Shown here one piece after another: positions 4,181-7,406 of a stretch of DNA of 7,406 nt. Each line of letters starts with the position of its first letter. Positions within the stretch are counted from its first letter, which is position 1. The position numbers and the translations under genes are program-made. A model generated the notes under the pieces. It did not search any database. It worked only from the letters and a program-made list of their open reading frames with translations, and was not told the DNA's origin. This DNA comes from Chloroflexota bacterium (GTDB lineage: Bacteria > Chloroflexota > Anaerolineae > Anaerolineales > DRKV01). The DNA lies in NCBI GenBank assembly GCA_011051635.1, contig DRKV01000441.1, positions 1-7,406 on the forward strand, in the 5' to 3' direction.

Positions 4181-7032
4181 CGAAAAACGCTGCGCGGGTT
4201 CTGCTCGCCCTCACCATGCTGGCGACCCTTTTGGGGAGCGCGCTCCCTTTGGGGGGCGGGGCGCACGCGGCCTCTCAAAGGCGCACTCCCCCCCAGGATA
4301 CGCTGCCCCCCGAAAGCCGGGCCGCCGCGCTCCTGGAATCCCTCACCCCCCAGGAACGGGTCGGGCAACTCGTCCTGGTCACCTTCCAGGGGCAATCGGT
4401 CGGAGAGAACACGCCGCTCTACAACCTGATTGCCCAGTACCACATCGGCGGGGTGGTGCTTCTGGCTGCCAACAACAACTTCGTCGGGCCGGATAACATT
4501 CTCCAGAGCACCCAGCGCCTCATCACCCAGATTCAACAAGATGCCTGGGACGCCGCCCGGCAGGAGAATTTCGACCCTTACACGGAGAGCAATTACACCC
4601 CGCACTACATCCCGCTCTTCGTCGCCACCGCCCAGGAGGGCGACGGCTATCCTTACAGCCAGATTCTGGACGGGCTGACGCCGCTCCCCAACCAGATGGC
4701 GCTGGGGGCAACCTGGGATACCAGCCTGGCGGAGGAGACGGGCGTCATCCTGGGGAGGGAACTCTCCGCCCTGGGGGTCAATATGCTGCTCGGCCCCTCG
4801 CTGGACGTGCTGGAGAACCCCAACCCCGACGGGCCGGGCGACCTGGGGACGCGCACCTTCGGCGGCGACCCTTTTTGGGTGGGCAAGATGGGGCAGGCTT
4901 ACATCCGCGGCCTGCACCGGGGGAGCAGCGAGCGCATGGCCGTGGTAGGCAAATACTTTCCCGGGCGCGGCAGTTCCGACAGGCCGCCCGACACCGAAAT
5001 CGCCACCATCCGCAAGACGCTGGAACAACTGAAACAAATTGAACTGGCCCCCTTCTTCGCCGTCACGGGCAACGCCCCGGATAAAGAAAGCCGCGTGGAC
5101 GCCCTGCTGACTTCTCACATCCGCTACCAGGGGCTGCAAGGGAACATCCGCGCCACCACCCGCCCGGTCAGTTTCGACCCGCAGGCCTTCAGCCAATTGA
5201 TGGGGCTGCCCGCCCTGCAGGTCTGGCGTCAGGGCGGGGGCGTGACGGTCAGCGACAGTCTGGGGAGCCAGGCCGTGCGCCGCTTCTACGATTCATCCGG
5301 CCTGGATTTCAACGCCCGCCTGGTAGCCCGCGACGCCCTCCTGGCAGGCAACGACCTGCTCTATCTGGGGGATTTCAGAGCCAGCGACGACCCCGACGAA
5401 TACACCACCGTCGTCCGCACGCTGGAGTTCTTCACCCAGAAATACCGCGAAGACCCCGCTTTCGCCCAGCGGGTGGATGAGGCCGTCCTGCGCATCCTGA
5501 CCCTGAAGTTCCGCCTGTACCCTCAATTCGCCCCTGAGAACGTCCTGCCCGCCCCGGAGGCCCTGGAAGCCATCGGGCAAGACGAGCAGGTGGTCTTCGA
5601 CATCGCCCGCGCCGCCAGCACGCTCATCAGCCCGGACGCCGACGCCCTGGAGAACATCCTGCCCAACCCGCCGCGCTTGAGTGAGCGGATTATTTTCTTC
5701 ACCGACTCTTACCCCGTGCAGCAGTGCAGCATGTGCCCGGAGGAAGCCGTCCTGCCGGTCAACGCCATGCGGGAGGCCGTCTTGCGTCTGTACGGTCCCT
5801 CCACAGGCGGGCAGGTGCAGCCGCGCAATCTGATTTCCTATTCCTTCGACAACCTGACCACGATGCTGGACCTGGGAGCGGGTCGCACCGACGTGGAATA
5901 CCAGATGCGGAGCGCCCAATGGCTGGTCTTCCTGATGCTGGATGTCACCCCCCGGCGGGCTGCTTCGCAGGCGCTGCGCCGTCTGCTCAACGAGCGTCCC
6001 GACCTGCTGCGCGACAAACGCGTCATCGTCTTCGCCATGAACGCGCCCTACTACCTGGACGCCACCGACATCTCCAAACTGACGGCCTACTACGGGCTGT
6101 ACAGCAAAACGCTCCCCTTCGTGGACATCGCCGCCCGCCTGCTGTTCAACGAAATCCGTCCTCTGCCCGGCGCGCCGCCCGTCTCGGTGGATGGCATCGG
6201 CTACGATTTGATTTCGGCCACTTCGCCCAATCCATCCCAGGTAGTGGGCATCTACCTGGATTTGCCGCCCACGGGTGGGGAGGCATCCCTCGAACCCTCC
6301 GAGGCGCTGGCACAGGCCAGTTTGCAGGTGGGCGACCTGCTGCCGGTGCGCACCAGCCTGATTGAAGACCACAACGGGCACCCCGTCCCCGACGGTACGC
6401 CAGTGCAGTTCACGCTGACCTACAGTGGAGAGGGCGCGCCTGCACCCAAAGAGGTCAACGCCACCACAGTGGGCGGCGTCGCCCGTGCCACCTTCCCGAT
6501 TGAGGCCCTCGGCACCCTGGAAGTGGACCTCCGCATCGAACCCGGCGTACAGACCTCCCCGCTGCGCCTCGACATCGCCGGAGAGCGTCCTACGGCGACC
6601 CCTATGCCCAGCCCCACCGCGACGCTCGTCCCGCCCCCCACCCTCACGCCTACGGCGCGGCCCTCGCCGGGAGAAATCATCCCGATGCTGCCTCCTTCCC
6701 AGAAGCGCACCGCCGAACTGCTGCGCTGGCTGCTGGCCGTGGCCGTGGGGCTGCTCGCCAGTTGGATGGCATACCGGGTGACGCTGAAAGAAGGGCAGGT
6801 GCGCTGGAGTATGCGCGCCGGGCTGAGCGCCCTCATCGGCGGGCTGCTGTGCTACACCTATGCCGTGCTGGGGCTTCCCGGCGGCGCGTGGCTCAACGAA
6901 CGCGCCGGGCTGCTGGCAGGGAGTATTGCGATGTTATCGGGAAATGCGTTGGGGGTTTGGGCAGTCTGGCTATGGCGCGCCCAGGAAGCGCACCATCTAG
7001 TGCAGCAACGAAACAATCAGACTCAAAAATAG
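4177..7032 (+). CDS. Membrane-anchored glycoside hydrolase family 3-like protein, 951 aa
   Basis: Related to bacterial beta-N-acetylhexosaminidases (NagZ type) and beta-glucosidases, but exported and tethered. Order: signal peptide 1-31 (ends AHA); GH3 N-terminal barrel about 50-450, with VGQLVLVTFQG (62-72), HIGGVVLL (89-96), GPSLDV (206-211) and the nucleophile Asp360 in VTVSDSLG; an alpha/beta region about 470-665 in the place of the GH3 C-terminal domain; an Ig-like segment about 715-800 (VPDGTPVQFTL, GGVARATF); a Pro/Thr-rich linker 803-831; and three hydrophobic helices at about 849-868, 881-900 and 908-934, ending in a short tail. The segment that is KHFPGHGDT...DSH in NagZ enzymes reads KYFPGRGSSDRPPD (259-272), so the general acid/base His and the substrate-binding KH pair are not conserved; activity is uncertain. 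A CxxC (Cys517, Cys520) lies in the middle region. It starts in the ATGA overlap with the previous gene without a strong ribosome site, indicating coupled translation. Its last 36 bp overlap the convergent kinase gene. Confidence 0.9.
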   Translation: MTKNAARVLLALTMLATLLGSALPLGGGAHAASQRRTPPQDTLPPESRAAALLESLTPQERVGQLVLVTFQGQSVGENTPLYNLIAQYHIGGVVLLAANNNFVGPDNILQSTQRLITQIQQDAWDAARQENFDPYTESNYTPHYIPLFVATAQEGDGYPYSQILDGLTPLPNQMALGATWDTSLAEETGVILGRELSALGVNMLLGPSLDVLENPNPDGPGDLGTRTFGGDPFWVGKMGQAYIRGLHRGSSERMAVVGKYFPGRGSSDRPPDTEIATIRKTLEQLKQIELAPFFAVTGNAPDKESRVDALLTSHIRYQGLQGNIRATTRPVSFDPQAFSQLMGLPALQVWRQGGGVTVSDSLGSQAVRRFYDSSGLDFNARLVARDALLAGNDLLYLGDFRASDDPDEYTTVVRTLEFFTQKYREDPAFAQRVDEAVLRILTLKFRLYPQFAPENVLPAPEALEAIGQDEQVVFDIARAASTLISPDADALENILPNPPRLSERIIFFTDSYPVQQCSMCPEEAVLPVNAMREAVLRLYGPSTGGQVQPRNLISYSFDNLTTMLDLGAGRTDVEYQMRSAQWLVFLMLDVTPRRAASQALRRLLNERPDLLRDKRVIVFAMNAPYYLDATDISKLTAYYGLYSKTLPFVDIAARLLFNEIRPLPGAPPVSVDGIGYDLISATSPNPSQVVGIYLDLPPTGGEASLEPSEALAQASLQVGDLLPVRTSLIEDHNGHPVPDGTPVQFTLTYSGEGAPAPKEVNATTVGGVARATFPIEALGTLEVDLRIEPGVQTSPLRLDIAGERPTATPMPSPTATLVPPPTLTPTARPSPGEIIPMLPPSQKRTAELLRWLLAVAVGLLASWMAYRVTLKEGQVRWSMRAGLSALIGGLLCYTYAVLGLPGGAWLNERAGLLAGSIAMLSGNALGVWAVWLWRAQEAHHLVQQRNNQTQK

Positions 7033-7406
7033 CAGGAAGACGGCAATCCCGACCAGGTTGCGCTCCACCGGCAGGGAGAACAAATCGGCCAGGGTGGGAG
7101 GGGGAAGGGCCTCCTGGGTACGCATGGAAGGCAGCCAATCCCCCAAAAGGGCCTGGCGGAAAGCCTCCACGCTGGGAGGGCGCTCGTCGGGGTGGAGGCT
7201 CATCGCCCACAGGACGGCCCGCTCCGTGCGCGGACTGATGTCGGGGTTGTAAGTCGTCAGGGGGGGCAGGCAGCCGGGGTTGAGAAAACGTTCCCGCGCT
7301 TCTATGGGCGGATGACCGGTCAGGAGGTGGTAGAGGGTCGCCCCAAAAGCGTACACATCGCTGCGGACATCCGTATGTCCGGCATCGCCTCCGTACTGCT
7401 CCAGAG
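6997..7406 (-). CDS. Hanks-type Ser/Thr protein kinase, C-terminal 135 residues, tail-anchored
   Basis: Phosphorylates protein Ser/Thr residues; only the part from subdomain VIII onward is visible, so the ATP site and catalytic loop lie beyond base 7406. Reading inward from the window edge gives LEQYGGDAGHTDVRSDVYAF, which fits the end of the activation segment (APEQY type) and subdomain IX (DVYAFGATLYHLLTG). Subdomain XI follows as LHPDERPPSVEAFRQAL with its conserved Arg. The frame stays open past the GTG at 7354-7356, which is internal and not a start. After a short Pro-containing linker, the protein ends in a hydrophobic stretch GIAVFLLFLSLIVSLLH, with the stop codon immediately after. 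There is therefore no extracellular sensor domain (PASTA or other), and the kinase should be tail-anchored with its catalytic domain in the cytoplasm. Target unknown. It converges with and overlaps the GH3-like gene by 36 bp. Confidence 0.92.
   Translation of the reverse strand, partial: LEQYGGDAGHTDVRSDVYAFGATLYHLLTGHPPIEARERFLNPGCLPPLTTYNPDISPRTERAVLWAMSLHPDERPPSVEAFRQALLGDWLPSMRTQEALPPPTLADLFSLPVERNLVGIAVFLLFLSLIVSLLH

Noticed and set aside
3802..5196. Minus-strand open frame of 464 codons
   Set aside because: Antisense to two well-supported genes; composition is a high-GC shadow and no domain is recognisable.
5293..6381. Minus-strand open frame of 362 codons
   Set aside because: Antisense shadow of the GH3-like gene without motifs or an initiation signal.
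7354..7356. GTG as the kinase start codon
   Set aside because: The frame stays open to the window edge and the upstream residues (EQYGG...RSD) continue conserved kinase subdomain VIII, so the gene begins outside the window.

Overview
The window is GC-rich, compact bacterial DNA, most likely from a chromosome of Chloroflexota, Anaerolineae type. That assignment is an inference from style, not from a marker gene. It rests on an exported protein with a Thr/Pro-rich 'PTATPMPSPT' linker, a 'FLPLI' motif after a signal peptide, and short tandem repeats that read 'VSGQRS', 'GDW' and 'MKAE' when translated; I recall all of these as common in Anaerolineae genomes. There are no tRNA or rRNA genes, no recognisable mobile element and no CRISPR array.

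Layout. (1) Positions 2-598, plus strand: the 3' part of an alpha/beta hydrolase with its whole catalytic triad visible. (2) 599-671: a short gap with a degenerate 9-10 bp repeat and a good ribosome binding site. (3) 672-1712, plus: an exported, conserved-looking protein of unknown function. (4) 1746-2429, minus: a soluble DPM1-type family 2 glycosyltransferase, convergent with the preceding gene and clearly less GC-rich than its surroundings. (5) 2430-2486: a 57-bp divergent promoter region. Both -10 boxes sit 6-7 bases from the start codons, so both flanking genes look leaderless. (6) 2487-3251, plus: a glycerophosphodiester phosphodiesterase whose last dozen codons and stop lie inside a heptamer repeat array. 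(7) 3214-3364: four different short tandem repeats placed end to end (periods 7, 7, 8 and 14). (8) 3368-4180, plus: a CoA-transferase beta-subunit / IpdB-like protein with no alpha subunit in view and alanine where the classical catalytic glutamate should be. (9) 4177-7032, plus, overlapping it by ATGA: a 951-residue membrane-anchored glycoside hydrolase family 3-like protein with an altered acid/base loop. (10) 6997 to the window end, minus: the C-terminal part of a Hanks-type Ser/Thr protein kinase ending in a membrane helix, overlapping the GH3 gene tail-to-tail by 36 bp.

How the genes work together. No single pathway is evident. The glycosyltransferase, phosphodiesterase and membrane GH3 protein could all concern envelope lipids or glycans, but this is a weak theme. 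The tightest link is translational coupling of the CoA-transferase-like gene to the GH3 gene. The most unusual content is the repeat mosaic at 3214-3364, the paired leaderless promoters, and two enzyme-family proteins in one coupled unit that have both lost canonical catalytic residues.
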